From positions 1 to 15,045 of the forward strand of contig JAJRUE010000190.1 of assembly GCA_024277955.1 (NCBI GenBank): DNA of 15,045 nucleotides, written 5' to 3'. The position numbers and the translations under genes were made by a program. Origin of the DNA: Alphaproteobacteria bacterium (GTDB lineage: Bacteria > Pseudomonadota > Alphaproteobacteria > Rhodobacterales > Rhodobacteraceae). Numbering within the stretch: the first letter of the stretch is position 1; every line of letters starts with the position of its first letter. Under the pieces are notes generated by a model. The model searched no databases. It worked only from the letters and a program-made list of their open reading frames with translations, and was not told where the DNA came from. Positions 1-7,370 of the stretch are shown here, one piece after another.

Positions 1-195
1 GATCGCCTTGACATGCTTGCGGCTGTCATGGCCGATCTCCCACTTCATCTCGAAGTCGTGTTCCGGGTCGACCGAGCCGTCCTTGGGCGGCAGGTCGCGC
101 ACGTGACCGTAAGACGCAAGAACGGTGAAATCATCGCCCAGATACTTGTTGATTGTCTTGGCCTTGGCCGGGGATTCGACGACGACGACGGGCAT
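1..195 (-). CDS. topA: DNA topoisomerase I, N-terminal fragment (runs off the window)
   Basis: This is the first 65 codons of a type IA topoisomerase, which relaxes negatively supercoiled DNA through a 5'-phosphotyrosine intermediate. The protein opens MPVVVVESPAKAKTINKYLG, the standard start of the TOPRIM domain, with the conserved acidic residue at Glu7 in ESPAKAKTI. It continues with ASYGHVRDLPPK (residues 27-38), also typical of alphaproteobacterial TopA. The start is ATG at 193-195, with an AGAGGA Shine-Dalgarno sequence about five bases upstream. The catalytic tyrosine and zinc-finger regions lie outside the window, so integrity beyond residue 65 cannot be judged. It is in the same direction as dprA, about 570 bp downstream of it. 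The topA-dprA neighbourhood is common in this group. Confidence 0.95.
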   Translation of the reverse strand, partial: MPVVVVESPAKAKTINKYLGDDFTVLASYGHVRDLPPKDGSVDPEHDFEMKWEIGHDSRKHVKAI

Positions 196-235
196 GGATT
201 TCCTCTCGACTCGGGGCTTGCCTGGTGGCGCGCGA

Positions 236-264
236 AGATGTGGGGGATCGGGGGCGGTTGTCAA
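236..264 (-). promoter_or_regulatory. candidate sigma70-type promoter of topA
   Basis: Reading the minus strand, a perfect -35 hexamer TTGACA (259-264) is followed after exactly 17 bases by ACATCT (236-241), a weak -10. Weak -10 boxes behind a good TTGAC are usual in this bacterial group. It would start transcription about 30-35 bases before the topA ATG, leaving a short leader with the AGAGGA ribosome site. No transcript evidence is available. Confidence 0.45.
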
Positions 265-314
265 TGCACTGGTTGATGAGCCGGATTTGGACCGCCGATT
301 TCGGCCGCAGATCC

Positions 315-631
315 CCGCAGCCGATACCCGTTGCCGCCACCGAACTCTGCGAGCCGCCGACACGTACTGGCGCCACCGCCTGCCGATGCCCGCCGACGCC
401 AGCCCCTGCCGATGGCGTCCACCAACACCCTCTGCCGGTGGCCCGGGCAGGCGACGATCGCCAACCATCCCTGCCGCTGGCCCAAGCGGGCGGCGTCTGG
501 CAACACCCGCTTGGTGGCCACATCGGACGGCGGTTGCCAACAGTTCCTACTGGTGGCCCGGGCGGACCGTGGTCGCCAACCGGCCCTTCTGGTGGCTCCG
601 GCCGATAGCGGTTGCCAACGCCCCTTGCAGG
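315..631. repeat. degenerate tandem array of about 39-bp units in the topA-dprA gap
   Basis: The gap 196-764 has no convincing gene and is mostly this array. The clearest units are 442-480 (39 bp), 481-517 (37), 518-556 (39), 557-595 (39) and 596-631 (36). Each ends in or near GGTGG and carries a core like GTTGCCAAC or GTCGCCAAC about 17-25 bases in. More decayed copies can be traced leftward: 416-441 (26), 389-415 (27), 354-388 (35) and 315-353 (39, with GCCGATACCCGTTGCC matching GCCGATAGCGGTTGCC of the last unit). Units are contiguous, with no spacers. Although 39 is a multiple of three, and two or three units read as a 13-residue motif (RT.VAN...WW), unit lengths of 37, 35 and 26 break the frame, so coding is unlikely. 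Nothing recognisable was seen in 632-764. Confidence 0.7.
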
Positions 632-764
632 CTCAGGCTCTCGGGCGCGGACACCGGAGCCTCCCAAGTGACCGGCGCCCCGCCTTGCGCGTTCCGGCGC
701 GGCCCGCGCGGATGATCCCGCGCCACGGGTCGGTGCTGCTGCCGCGCCTCTCGTTGCCCCTTGG

Positions 765-2045
765 CTACGCGGGGTGGGGCGACAGGCTGACCATGCCGCC
801 CGGCTGGCGGATGATCTTGCCGTCAAGCTCCAGGTCCAGCAGCGCCGGGCTGAGTTCGGCCACCCGCAGGTCCAGGTCGCGCACCAGTTGGTCTTCGGTC
901 ACCGGGCTGGGGGACAGGCGCGACAGGATTTCGTTGTGCAGCTTGTTGGCGTGGCCGAGCGCGGTTTCGCGGGCTTCCGCTTCCGGCTGGGGCGCGGGTT
1001 CGCCTTGCGGCGCGGGCTTGCGGCGCGGCTTTTTTTTCGGCCGGGCCGCGGCGGCGGGTTTGCGAACCTTCCGGGCCGCGGGTTCCGGCGCGGGCCGGGC
1101 TGCCGGGGTTTGCCCGCCGGTTCTTGCCGCGGGTTCCGGCGTTTCTTGTTCTTTTTGTTCACACACGGCGATCACATCGGCGGCCGAGCGCACCAGCGTC
1201 GCCCCGTCGCACAGCAGAAAGTTGCAGCCGGTCGCGCGCCCGTCGAACGGATGGCCCGGCACGGCCATCACGTCCCGGCCCAAGTCCGCCGCCAGGCTGG
1301 CGGTGATCAGGCTGCCCGACCTGGCGGCGGCCTCGACCACGACGACCGCGCGGCACAGGCCGGCGACGATGCGGTTGCGCTGGGGAAAATGCCGGGCGAT
1401 CGGTTGCAGCCCCATGGGCTGTTCCGAAAGCCTGACGCCGCGTTCGGCGATTTCCTGCGCCAGCACCGCGTTTTCGGCCGGGTAGACCACATCGACCCCG
1501 CCCGCCATCACCGCCAGCGTGCCCCGTTCCAGCGATCCGAAATGCGCCGCCGCATCGATGCCGCGGGCAAGACCCGAGACCACGACATAGCCCGCGTCCG
1601 CCAGTTCGCCGGCCAGGGTGCGCGCCATGCGGGTGCCCAGACTGGAGGCGTTGCGCGCGCCGACCAGCGCCACCATCGGGCGGTGCAACAGGGCCGGGTC
1701 GCCCAGGATCCACAGAAGCGGCGGCGGGTTTTCGATCGCGGCAAGGCCGGCCGGATAGTCCGGCGCGCCGATTGCCACGGCGCGCGCCCCGGCAAGCCGG
1801 GCGGCGGTCAGTTCGGCGGCGGCGCGCGCCCGGGTGCAGGTCTGGTAATTCGATACCCCCGCCTTGCGCGCGATCTCGGGTAGCGCGTCAAGCGCCGCCT
1901 CGGCCGAGCCGTGTTCGTTCATCAGGCGATAAAAGGTGGAAGGCCCGACGCGGCGGGAACGCAAGAGACGAAGCCAGGACAACCAGTCTTCCTCGTGGTG
2001 GGGTGGGGTGAGGGGGGTGGGGGAAGGGAATAAATCCTTGGTCAT
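765..2045 (-). CDS. dprA: DNA-processing protein DprA (DNA-protecting protein, Smf family)
   Basis: A 426-residue DprA, which binds incoming single-stranded DNA and loads RecA during transformation. In Rhodobacter the homologue is needed by recipients of gene transfer agent DNA. Residues 20-70 resemble the N-terminal helical (SAM/HhH-like) region. The Rossmann-like core is at about 95-290, with VALVGARNAS (125-134), VVSGLARGIDAAAH (155-168), HFPQRNRIVAGL (219-230) and SGSLITA (243-249). A winged-helix domain follows at about 365-420. Between core and winged helix lies a low-complexity Ala/Pro/Lys/Arg linker of about 60 residues (300-360). I chose ATG 2045 because residues start matching the family shortly after it and GGA lies seven bases upstream; the frame stays open to 2387, but that stretch reads through a palindromic repeat and is unlikely to be coding. 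It ends in TAG. Confidence 0.95.
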   Translation of the reverse strand: MTKDLFPSPTPLTPPHHEEDWLSWLRLLRSRRVGPSTFYRLMNEHGSAEAALDALPEIARKAGVSNYQTCTRARAAAELTAARLAGARAVAIGAPDYPAGLAAIENPPPLLWILGDPALLHRPMVALVGARNASSLGTRMARTLAGELADAGYVVVSGLARGIDAAAHFGSLERGTLAVMAGGVDVVYPAENAVLAQEIAERGVRLSEQPMGLQPIARHFPQRNRIVAGLCRAVVVVEAAARSGSLITASLAADLGRDVMAVPGHPFDGRATGCNFLLCDGATLVRSAADVIAVCEQKEQETPEPAARTGGQTPAARPAPEPAARKVRKPAAAARPKKKPRRKPAPQGEPAPQPEAEARETALGHANKLHNEILSRLSPSPVTEDQLVRDLDLRVAELSPALLDLELDGKIIRQPGGMVSLSPHPA

Positions 2046-2088
2046 GCCAGTTCCGTCTCTTGCAGGAATCACATTGCGCCAGCTTTGG

Positions 2089-2103
2089 TTAACGGCGCGT
2101 GAA
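2089..2103. promoter_or_regulatory. possible CtrA-type binding site upstream of dprA
   Basis: The plus strand reads TTAA, seven bases, TGAA, which is 7 of 8 matches to the symmetric CtrA consensus TTAA-N7-TTAA. On the dprA strand it reads TTCA-N7-TTAACC, about 44 bases before the ATG, where a promoter would be expected. CtrA control of dprA and other DNA-uptake genes is known for Rhodobacter capsulatus. Such short motifs also occur by chance, although TTAA is rare in DNA of this GC content. Confidence 0.3.
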
Positions 2104-2223
2104 CGGCGGTGCAGAAAAATTGAGCCAAAGGCCGCGAAAGACGGCGGCCCGGCCAGAAAGTTGCGTAGAAGCAATGTCTTGCAAGGTTTCGGGATCAAGG
2201 GCTGTTCGTGAAGAACGAGCAAC

Positions 2224-2251
2224 GGCCAAGGTTTTTCGAAAAACCTTGGCC
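2224..2251. repeat. 28-bp perfect palindrome with T5CGA5 centre
   Basis: Each half is GGCCAAGGTTTTTC followed by its exact reverse complement, with no central spacer. It lies 45 bases beyond the tldD stop codon, in the gap between tldD and dprA (2046-2296), so it could act as a terminator-like hairpin for tldD transcripts. It is not followed by a T-run on the minus strand. It resembles the other gene-end palindromes at 12987-13033 and 14357-14404 in design (GC flanks, AT-rich centre), suggesting a dispersed family. Apart from the CtrA-like site and this palindrome I see nothing in the 251-bp gap. Confidence 0.8.
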
Positions 2252-2296
2252 CCCGGCCCGCGACTTCGGGCTGAGATTCCGGGCGGCGATCGGGCC

Positions 2297-3718
2297 TCAG
2301 GTCGCCGAGCCGCCCACTGTCAGCCCGCCGATCAGCAGCGTAGGCTGGCCGACGCCCACCGGCACCGACTGGCCGTTCTTGCCGCAAGAGCCGATCCCCG
2401 GATCCATCGCCATGTCGTTGCCGATGGCGTGCACCTGGCGCATGGCGGTGGCGCCGTCGCCGATCAGGGTCGCGCCCTTGACCGGGTCGCCGATCTTGCC
2501 GTTTTCGACGCGATAGGCCTCGGTGCAGGAAAACACGAACTTGCCGTTGGTGATATCCACCTGTCCGCCGCCGAACCCGACCGCGTAGATGCCGTCCCTG
2601 ACCTCGGCGACGATGTCTTCGGGGCGCGCGTCGCCGCCCAGCATCAGCGTGTTGGTCATCCGCGGCATCGGCGCGTGGGCGTAGCTTTGCCGCCGGCCGT
2701 TGCCGGTAGGCTCCACCCCCATCAGCCGGGCGTTCTGGCGGTCCTGCATGAAGCCCACGAGGATGCCGTCCTCGATCAGCACGTTGCGCCGGGTGGGCGT
2801 GCCTTCGTCATCGAAGCTGAGCGATCCGCGCCGGTCGGGGATGGTGCCGTCGTCCACCACCGTGACCCCGGGGGCGGCGACCCGTTCGCCCATCAGCCCG
2901 GAAAACACCGAGGTCTTCTTGCGGTTGAAATCGCCTTCCAGCCCGTGGCCGACCGCTTCGTGCAGCAGGATGCCGGGCCAGCCCGAACCCAGGGCGACAT
3001 CCATGACGCCCGCCGGCGCGGGCACGGCGCGCAGGTTGACCGTGGCGATACGCAGCGCCTCGCGCGCCGCCGTCTGCCAGGTTTCCGGCGCGATCAGCCC
3101 GTCCAGGGCGATGCGCCCGCCGCGGGCATGGTAGCCGGTTTCGCGGCGGCCGTTTTCCTCGACGATCACCGAAACGCCGACATGGGTCATCGGGCGCGCG
3201 TCGCGCAGCACCTCGCCTTCGGGGCGCAGGATTTCGACCTCTTGCATCGACGCGGCGATGGTCGCCGAAACCTGCACCACGCGCTTGTCCTGATCGCGCA
3301 CGAAAGCGTCGATCTCGCGCAGGGTCTCGATCTTGACGGCAAAGCCCACACCGGCGATCGGGTCCAGGTCGGTGTAGAGCCGCCGGTTGGTGGGCTGAGG
3401 CGCCGGCGCCAGCGTGCCGCCGCCATCGCCGATCGCCAGGCGCGCGGTATCCACGGCGCGCTTCAGCGCCGCTTCGCTGATTTCCGAGGAATGGGCATAG
3501 CCGGCAGCTTCGCCATGCACGGCGCGCAGGCCGAACCCTTCCGAGGCGTCGTAGCCCGCGGTCTTGATTCGCCCGTCGTCCAGCACCAGGAATTCGCTGC
3601 GGCGGCGTTCGAGAAAAAGCTCTCCGTCGTCGCCGCCGGCGACCGCCTGGCGCAGCAGACCAAGCGCCCGATCGGCGTCAAGGCTGGTTTCAAAGGGACG
3701 GAAATGCGATGATGGCAT
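2297..3718 (-). CDS. tldD: metalloprotease TldD
   Basis: 473 residues, close to the usual size of TldD. TldD works with TldE/PmbA as a zinc-dependent protease that degrades unfolded peptides and processes modified peptides such as microcins. The metal site HEAVGH is at residues 253-258 within LLHEAVGHGLEGDFNRK, and the likely third ligand Cys445 lies in the C-terminal GIGSCGKNGQSVPVG. The end, QPTLLIGGLTVGGSAT, is also characteristic. The start ATG at 3718 follows a good GGAG five bases upstream. The reading frame continues upstream to 3823 but without family similarity. The partner tldE is not in the window. It is transcribed divergently from the cytochrome oxidase cluster across a 179-bp gap. 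Confidence 0.95.
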   Translation of the reverse strand: MPSSHFRPFETSLDADRALGLLRQAVAGGDDGELFLERRRSEFLVLDDGRIKTAGYDASEGFGLRAVHGEAAGYAHSSEISEAALKRAVDTARLAIGDGGGTLAPAPQPTNRRLYTDLDPIAGVGFAVKIETLREIDAFVRDQDKRVVQVSATIAASMQEVEILRPEGEVLRDARPMTHVGVSVIVEENGRRETGYHARGGRIALDGLIAPETWQTAAREALRIATVNLRAVPAPAGVMDVALGSGWPGILLHEAVGHGLEGDFNRKKTSVFSGLMGERVAAPGVTVVDDGTIPDRRGSLSFDDEGTPTRRNVLIEDGILVGFMQDRQNARLMGVEPTGNGRRQSYAHAPMPRMTNTLMLGGDARPEDIVAEVRDGIYAVGFGGGQVDITNGKFVFSCTEAYRVENGKIGDPVKGATLIGDGATAMRQVHAIGNDMAMDPGIGSCGKNGQSVPVGVGQPTLLIGGLTVGGSAT

Positions 3719-3736
3719 GGGTTTCTCCGGCAAATT

Positions 3737-3770
3737 GCGGGTGATTCCCGCATAAGCGGCTGTTTGCCGC
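3737..3770. promoter_or_regulatory. two tandem 15-bp dyads between divergent tldD and ctaC
   Basis: GCGGGTGATTCCCGC (3737-3751) and GCGGCTGTTTGCCGC (3756-3770) are each a 5-bp stem around a 5-base centre, separated by ATAA. The two are identical at 12 of 15 positions, and their centres are 19 bp apart, roughly two helical turns. They lie just upstream of the tldD ribosome site and 128 bases before the ctaC start. This could be a double operator for a dimeric regulator or two small hairpins in the tldD leader. No confident -35/-10 pair was found; a TAATAT at 3797-3802 is a possible -10 for ctaC, but it lacks a well-placed -35. Confidence 0.35.
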
Positions 3771-3897
3771 AAGTGATACGCTTGTCTAGTTCTGCCTAAT
3801 ATGGTTTGAAATGCGCGGGACACAACGGGATTGCGATGAACAGCCCCGGTTGAACAACAAAAAGCGGTGTATGCCGCGACGCGAACAGGAAGTGAAA

Positions 3898-4761
3898 ATG
3901 CGCCTTAACACCATTCTCAATGGCCTTTGGGCCTTCATCGCGGCCACGCTCATGACCGGGGCCGTCATGGCCCAGGATGCCATTCAGGGCCTGGAAACGA
4001 TCGGCAAACCGCAGGCCGGCGGAACTTCTTTCCAGACGCCGGTCGGCGAACTCGCCCGGGACCAGCAATGGCTGGAATGGATGGTCAACGTCATCATCTT
4101 TGCGATCGTGGCCTTTGTCGTCTTGCTGCTGGCCTATGTGATCATCCGGTTCAACAAGAAAGCCAACCCGGCGCCTGCGCGCTTTACCCACAACACCCCG
4201 GTGGAAATCGTCTGGACGCTGGCGCCGATCCTGGTTCTGGTGTTCATCGGCGCCTATTCGCTGCAGGTTCTGTTCAAGCAGCAGGAAATCCCCGAAGGCG
4301 ACATTACCATCAAGGTGACCGGCAACCAGTGGTACTGGAGCTACGAATATCCGGATTACGAATTCGGCTTTGACAGCTTCCTGCTGGCGCGCGAAGACCT
4401 GGCGGCCTACGGCTACAACCCCGATGAATACCTGCTGGCGACCGACAACGCGGTGGTGGTGCCGGTGGGCAAAACCATCGTGATGCAGGTCACCGGGTCC
4501 GACGTGATCCACAGCTGGACCATCCCGGCCTTTGGCGTGAAACAGGATGGCGTGCCGGGCCGACTGGCCGAACTGTGGTTCTCCGCCGACAAGGAAGGCG
4601 TCTATTTCGGCCAGTGTTCGGAACTGTGCGGCAAGGATCACGCCTACATGCCGATCACCGTCAAGGTGGTCAGCCAGGAGGTGTTTGACACCTGGCTGAA
4701 GTCCGCGAAGGAAGAATTCGCCGGCGTGCCGCAGAACGTTACCGTCGCCTCGAACAACTGA
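3898..4761 (+). CDS. ctaC: cytochrome c oxidase subunit II (aa3 type), CuA subunit
   Basis: 287-residue precursor of the subunit that accepts electrons from cytochrome c. A signal peptide at residues 1-25 ends AVMA before QDAIQGL. Two transmembrane segments lie at about 62-84 and 105-125, and the cupredoxin domain is periplasmic. CuA ligands are visible: His205 in VIHSWTIP, and Cys240, Glu242, Cys244, His248 and Met251 in GQCSELCGKDHAYMPI. The aromatic electron-entry patch is QWYWSYEYP (144-152). ATG 3898 was chosen over the in-frame ATG at 3871 because it gives a clean signal peptide and has AGGAAG just upstream. It is the first gene of the plus-strand block. Subunit I (ctaD) is not nearby, which is normal for this group. 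Confidence 0.97.
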   Translation: MRLNTILNGLWAFIAATLMTGAVMAQDAIQGLETIGKPQAGGTSFQTPVGELARDQQWLEWMVNVIIFAIVAFVVLLLAYVIIRFNKKANPAPARFTHNTPVEIVWTLAPILVLVFIGAYSLQVLFKQQEIPEGDITIKVTGNQWYWSYEYPDYEFGFDSFLLAREDLAAYGYNPDEYLLATDNAVVVPVGKTIVMQVTGSDVIHSWTIPAFGVKQDGVPGRLAELWFSADKEGVYFGQCSELCGKDHAYMPITVKVVSQEVFDTWLKSAKEEFAGVPQNVTVASNN

Positions 4762-4767
4762 AACGGC

Positions 4768-4797
4768 GGGGCGCCGGCGCCGGCTGGCGCGCGCCCC
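4768..4797. other. GC-rich hairpin in the ctaC-ctaB gap
   Basis: GGGGCGC (4768-4774) pairs with GCGCCCC (4791-4797); the sequence between can also fold (GGCGCC motifs). It starts seven bases after the ctaC stop and ends 19 bases before the ctaB start, without a T-run. It may stabilise the ctaC 3' end or partly attenuate, which would fit a need for more structural subunit than assembly factor. This is inference only. Confidence 0.35.
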
Positions 4798-4816
4798 TCC
4801 ACAGCAAGGCTGCACG

Positions 4817-5752
4817 ATGTCTGACACCAGCACCATCATGGTTCGCGAACAGGAAGCCGGTTTCGGCGACTATGTTGCGCTGCTCAAGCCGCGGGTCATG
4901 TCGCTTGTGGTGTTCACCGCGCTGGTCGGGCTGCTGGTGGCGCCGGGCGGGATCAACCCGGTGGTCGGGTTCTCGGCGGTGCTGTTCATCGCGGTGGGGG
5001 CCGGGGCCTCGGGCGCGCTGAACATGTGGTATGACGCCGATATCGACGCGCTGATGAAGCGCACCGCCAAGCGGCCGGTGCCGTCGGGCAAGGTGGCGCC
5101 GGGCGAAGCCTTTGGCATCGGCATCACGCTTTCGGTGATGGCGGTGGTGATGCTGGCGCTGGCGACCAATTTTCTGGCCGCGGGGCTGCTGGCCTTTACC
5201 ATCTTTTTCTACGCCGTGGTCTATACCATGTGGCTCAAGCGCTGGACGCCGCAGAACATCGTGATCGGCGGCGCCGCCGGGGCGTTTCCGCCGATGGTCG
5301 GCTGGGCCGCGGTCACCGGCGACGTTTCGGTGGACAGCCTGCTGATGTTCGCGCTGATCCTGTTCTGGACGCCGCCGCATTTCTGGGCCCTGGCGCTGTT
5401 CATGAACGAAGACTATTCCAAGGCCGGGGTGCCGATGCTGACCGTCACCCACGGCCGGCGCGTCACCCGCAATCACATCCTGGCCTACACGCTGGTGCTG
5501 GTGCCGGTTTCGCTGGGGCTGGCCTTTACCTCGATCGGCGGGCCGGTTTACCTGGCGGTGTCGCTGGCGCTGAACGCCTGGTTCGTCAGCGGCGCGCTGA
5601 AACTGTGGCGCCGCGACGAAACCGCCGCGCAGGCCGACAACTATCGCACCGAAAAGGCGTTCTTCCGCTGCTCGCTCTACTACCTGTTCCTGGGGTTCGG
5701 CGCGCTGCTGGTGGAAGCGACGCTGCGCAGCCTAGGCATGGGGGGCTGGTGA
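4817..5752 (+). CDS. ctaB: protoheme IX farnesyltransferase (heme O synthase)
   Basis: 311 residues, the normal size for a UbiA-superfamily membrane prenyltransferase that adds a farnesyl chain to heme B to make heme O, the precursor of heme A. The first allylic diphosphate motif is NMWYDADIDALMKRTAKRP (69-87). The second conserved loop is FWTPPHFWALALFMNEDYSKAGVPM (183-207, quoted here only as the span from FWTPP to GVPML). Many hydrophobic segments consistent with about nine transmembrane helices follow one another. The start ATG has AAGG seven bases upstream. Its stop overlaps the next start as TGATG, so translation is probably coupled. Confidence 0.97.
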   Translation: MSDTSTIMVREQEAGFGDYVALLKPRVMSLVVFTALVGLLVAPGGINPVVGFSAVLFIAVGAGASGALNMWYDADIDALMKRTAKRPVPSGKVAPGEAFGIGITLSVMAVVMLALATNFLAAGLLAFTIFFYAVVYTMWLKRWTPQNIVIGGAAGAFPPMVGWAAVTGDVSVDSLLMFALILFWTPPHFWALALFMNEDYSKAGVPMLTVTHGRRVTRNHILAYTLVLVPVSLGLAFTSIGGPVYLAVSLALNAWFVSGALKLWRRDETAAQADNYRTEKAFFRCSLYYLFLGFGALLVEATLRSLGMGGW

Positions 5753-5946
5753 TGGGCATCGCGCATGAACACGAGATCCACAAGCGCCGGCTGGGCCGCA
5801 ACCTGGGGCTGGGCATCGTTCTGGGCGCCTTCGTGGTGCTGATCTTTGCCCTGACCATGGCCAAGCTGAAGACCGGCGAAATGATCAAGGGGTTCGACTA
5901 CGAACGCCCGCAGGCGGGCCAGGCGATCGGGGGGGGCGACAAGTGA
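5752..5946 (+). CDS. small single-pass membrane protein, CoxF-like, of the oxidase cluster
   Basis: 64 residues: a charged N-terminus rich in His, Lys and Arg (HEHEIHKRRLGRN), one transmembrane helix at about 18-37 (LGLGIVLGAFVVLIFALTMA), then a short hydrophilic tail containing KLKTGEM. A small protein of this design between ctaB and ctaG is a standing feature of alphaproteobacterial aa3 oxidase operons and is often called CoxF; its exact role is not established. The start overlaps the ctaB stop (TGATG), and the 3' end overlaps ctaG by four bases (GTGA), so the three genes look translationally coupled. I assign it by size, topology and position rather than by a catalytic motif. Confidence 0.85.
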   Translation: MGIAHEHEIHKRRLGRNLGLGIVLGAFVVLIFALTMAKLKTGEMIKGFDYERPQAGQAIGGGDK

Positions 5947-6536
5947 GCGGCGACCCCGAAAAGCGCATCGATCCCAAGAACAAGACCCTGCTGATGACCG
6001 TCGGCGTGGTGCTGCTGATGGGCGGGCTGGCCTGGGCCTCGGTGCCGTTTTACAACTGGTTCTGCCAGGTCACCGGCTTTGGCGGCACCACATCGGTCGC
6101 CGAAGCGGGGTCGGACGAGATCCTGGATCAGACCATCAAGATCCGTTTCGACGCGTCGCTGGAACGTGGCATGCCCTGGACCTTCAAGCCGGTGGTGCGC
6201 GAGATGGAACTCAAGATCGGCGAAACCGGCATCGCCTTTTACGAAGCCTACAACCCGACCGACAAGGTGGTCGCCGGGCAGGCCAACTACAACGTCTACC
6301 CGTACGAGGCCGGCGGGTTCTTTACCAAGATCGACTGTTTCTGCTTTACCGAACAGGTGCTGCAACCCGGCGAACGGGTGCAGATGCCGGTAACCTTTTA
6401 CGTCGATCCCGACATCACCCGGGACAGGGATGCAAAATACGTGAAACACATCACCCTGTCCTATACCTTCCACGAAATCGACGTGCCCGAAGATTACGCT
6501 GACGCTTCAGACGTGACCTCGGGCCAGTCCAACTAA
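5943..6536 (+). CDS. ctaG: cytochrome c oxidase assembly protein CtaG (Cox11), CuB copper chaperone
   Basis: 197 residues, typical for CtaG/Cox11, which inserts CuB into subunit I from the periplasmic side. One N-terminal transmembrane helix (about 15-33) is followed by VPFYNWFCQVTGFGG with Cys41, and by a soluble beta-rich domain. The copper-binding motif CFCFTEQ is at 132-138 (Cys132, Cys134). A conserved FYVDPD lies at 152-157. The start is GTG at 5943, overlapping the preceding stop as GTGA, with a G-rich ribosome site a few bases upstream. This gene order, ctaB then small gene then ctaG then ctaE, is the standard alphaproteobacterial one. Confidence 0.97.
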   Translation: MSGDPEKRIDPKNKTLLMTVGVVLLMGGLAWASVPFYNWFCQVTGFGGTTSVAEAGSDEILDQTIKIRFDASLERGMPWTFKPVVREMELKIGETGIAFYEAYNPTDKVVAGQANYNVYPYEAGGFFTKIDCFCFTEQVLQPGERVQMPVTFYVDPDITRDRDAKYVKHITLSYTFHEIDVPEDYADASDVTSGQSN

Positions 6537-6557
6537 GCCCAAAACAGGGGTCTGCAC

Positions 6558-7370
6558 ATGGCGCACGAAAAAAACCACGACTACCATATCCTCAATCCCT
6601 CGGTCTGGCCGTTCCTGGGCGCGCTGTCCGGCGCCGTGATGCTGTCGGGCTTTGTCGTCTGGGTGTCGCCGGCGATCGACAACAACCATCCCTGGGTGTT
6701 CCTGATCGGGCTTGTGGGGGTTCTCTACGTGATGTTCGGCTGGTGGTCGGACGTCATCGCCGAGGCCAAGGAAGGCGACCACACGCCGGTCGTCACCATC
6801 GGGCTGCGCTACGGCGTGCTGATGTTCATCATGTCGGAAGTGATGTTCTTTTCGGCCTGGTTCTGGGCGTTTTTCAAGAACGCCATGTACCCGATGACCG
6901 AAGGCTACCCCAAGGTCGACGGCACCTGGCCGCCGGCGGGGATCGAAACCTTCGACCCCTGGAGCCTGCCGCTGATCAACACGCTGATCCTGCTGTGTTC
7001 CGGCATGGCGGTGACCTGGGCGCACCATGCGCTGGTGCATGAAAACAACCGCAAGGATCTGATCAACGGGCTGGCCATCGCGGTGGTGCTGGGCTTGTTG
7101 TTCACCACCTTCCAGGCGCTGGAATACAGCGAAGCGCAGTTCGGCTTTTCGGGCAACATCTACGGCGCGACCTTTTTCATGGCGACCGGCTTTCACGGGT
7201 TCCACGTGATCATCGGGACGATCTTTCTGTTCGTCTGCCTGATCCGGGCGATGAAGGGGCATTTCACCCCCGAACACCATATCGGCTTCGAGGCCGCCGC
7301 CTGGTACTGGCACTTCGTGGACGTGGTCTGGCTGTTCCTGTTTGGCGCGATCTACATCTGGGGCAGCTGA
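6558..7370 (+). CDS. ctaE: cytochrome c oxidase subunit III
   Basis: 270 residues, the usual length of a seven-helix subunit III, which stabilises the catalytic core and the proton uptake path. The conserved membrane carboxylate is Glu94 in FIMSEVMFFSAWFWAFF (90-106). Other family marks are the N-terminal HDYHILNPSVWP (7-18), GFHGFHVIIG (211-220) and the C-terminal AWYWHFVDVVWLFLF (248-262). CAGGGG lies nine bases upstream of the ATG. The gap to ctaG is 21 bases. Confidence 0.97.
   Translation: MAHEKNHDYHILNPSVWPFLGALSGAVMLSGFVVWVSPAIDNNHPWVFLIGLVGVLYVMFGWWSDVIAEAKEGDHTPVVTIGLRYGVLMFIMSEVMFFSAWFWAFFKNAMYPMTEGYPKVDGTWPPAGIETFDPWSLPLINTLILLCSGMAVTWAHHALVHENNRKDLINGLAIAVVLGLLFTTFQALEYSEAQFGFSGNIYGATFFMATGFHGFHVIIGTIFLFVCLIRAMKGHFTPEHHIGFEAAAWYWHFVDVVWLFLFGAIYIWGS

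Noticed and set aside
315..631. CRISPR array
   Set aside because: The repeats are contiguous and degenerate with no unique spacers, and there are no cas genes nearby.
125..715. A 196-codon plus-strand frame that would give a protein with 13-residue Trp-rich repeats
   Set aside because: The tandem units vary in length by non-multiples of three, so the repeated peptide shifts frame between units. There is no ribosome site or domain, and the frame also overlaps the start of topA.
2046..2387. N-terminal extension of DprA by 114 codons
   Set aside because: The extension reads through a 28-bp palindrome and into the 3' end of tldD, has no family similarity, and ATG 2045 gives a normal DprA start.
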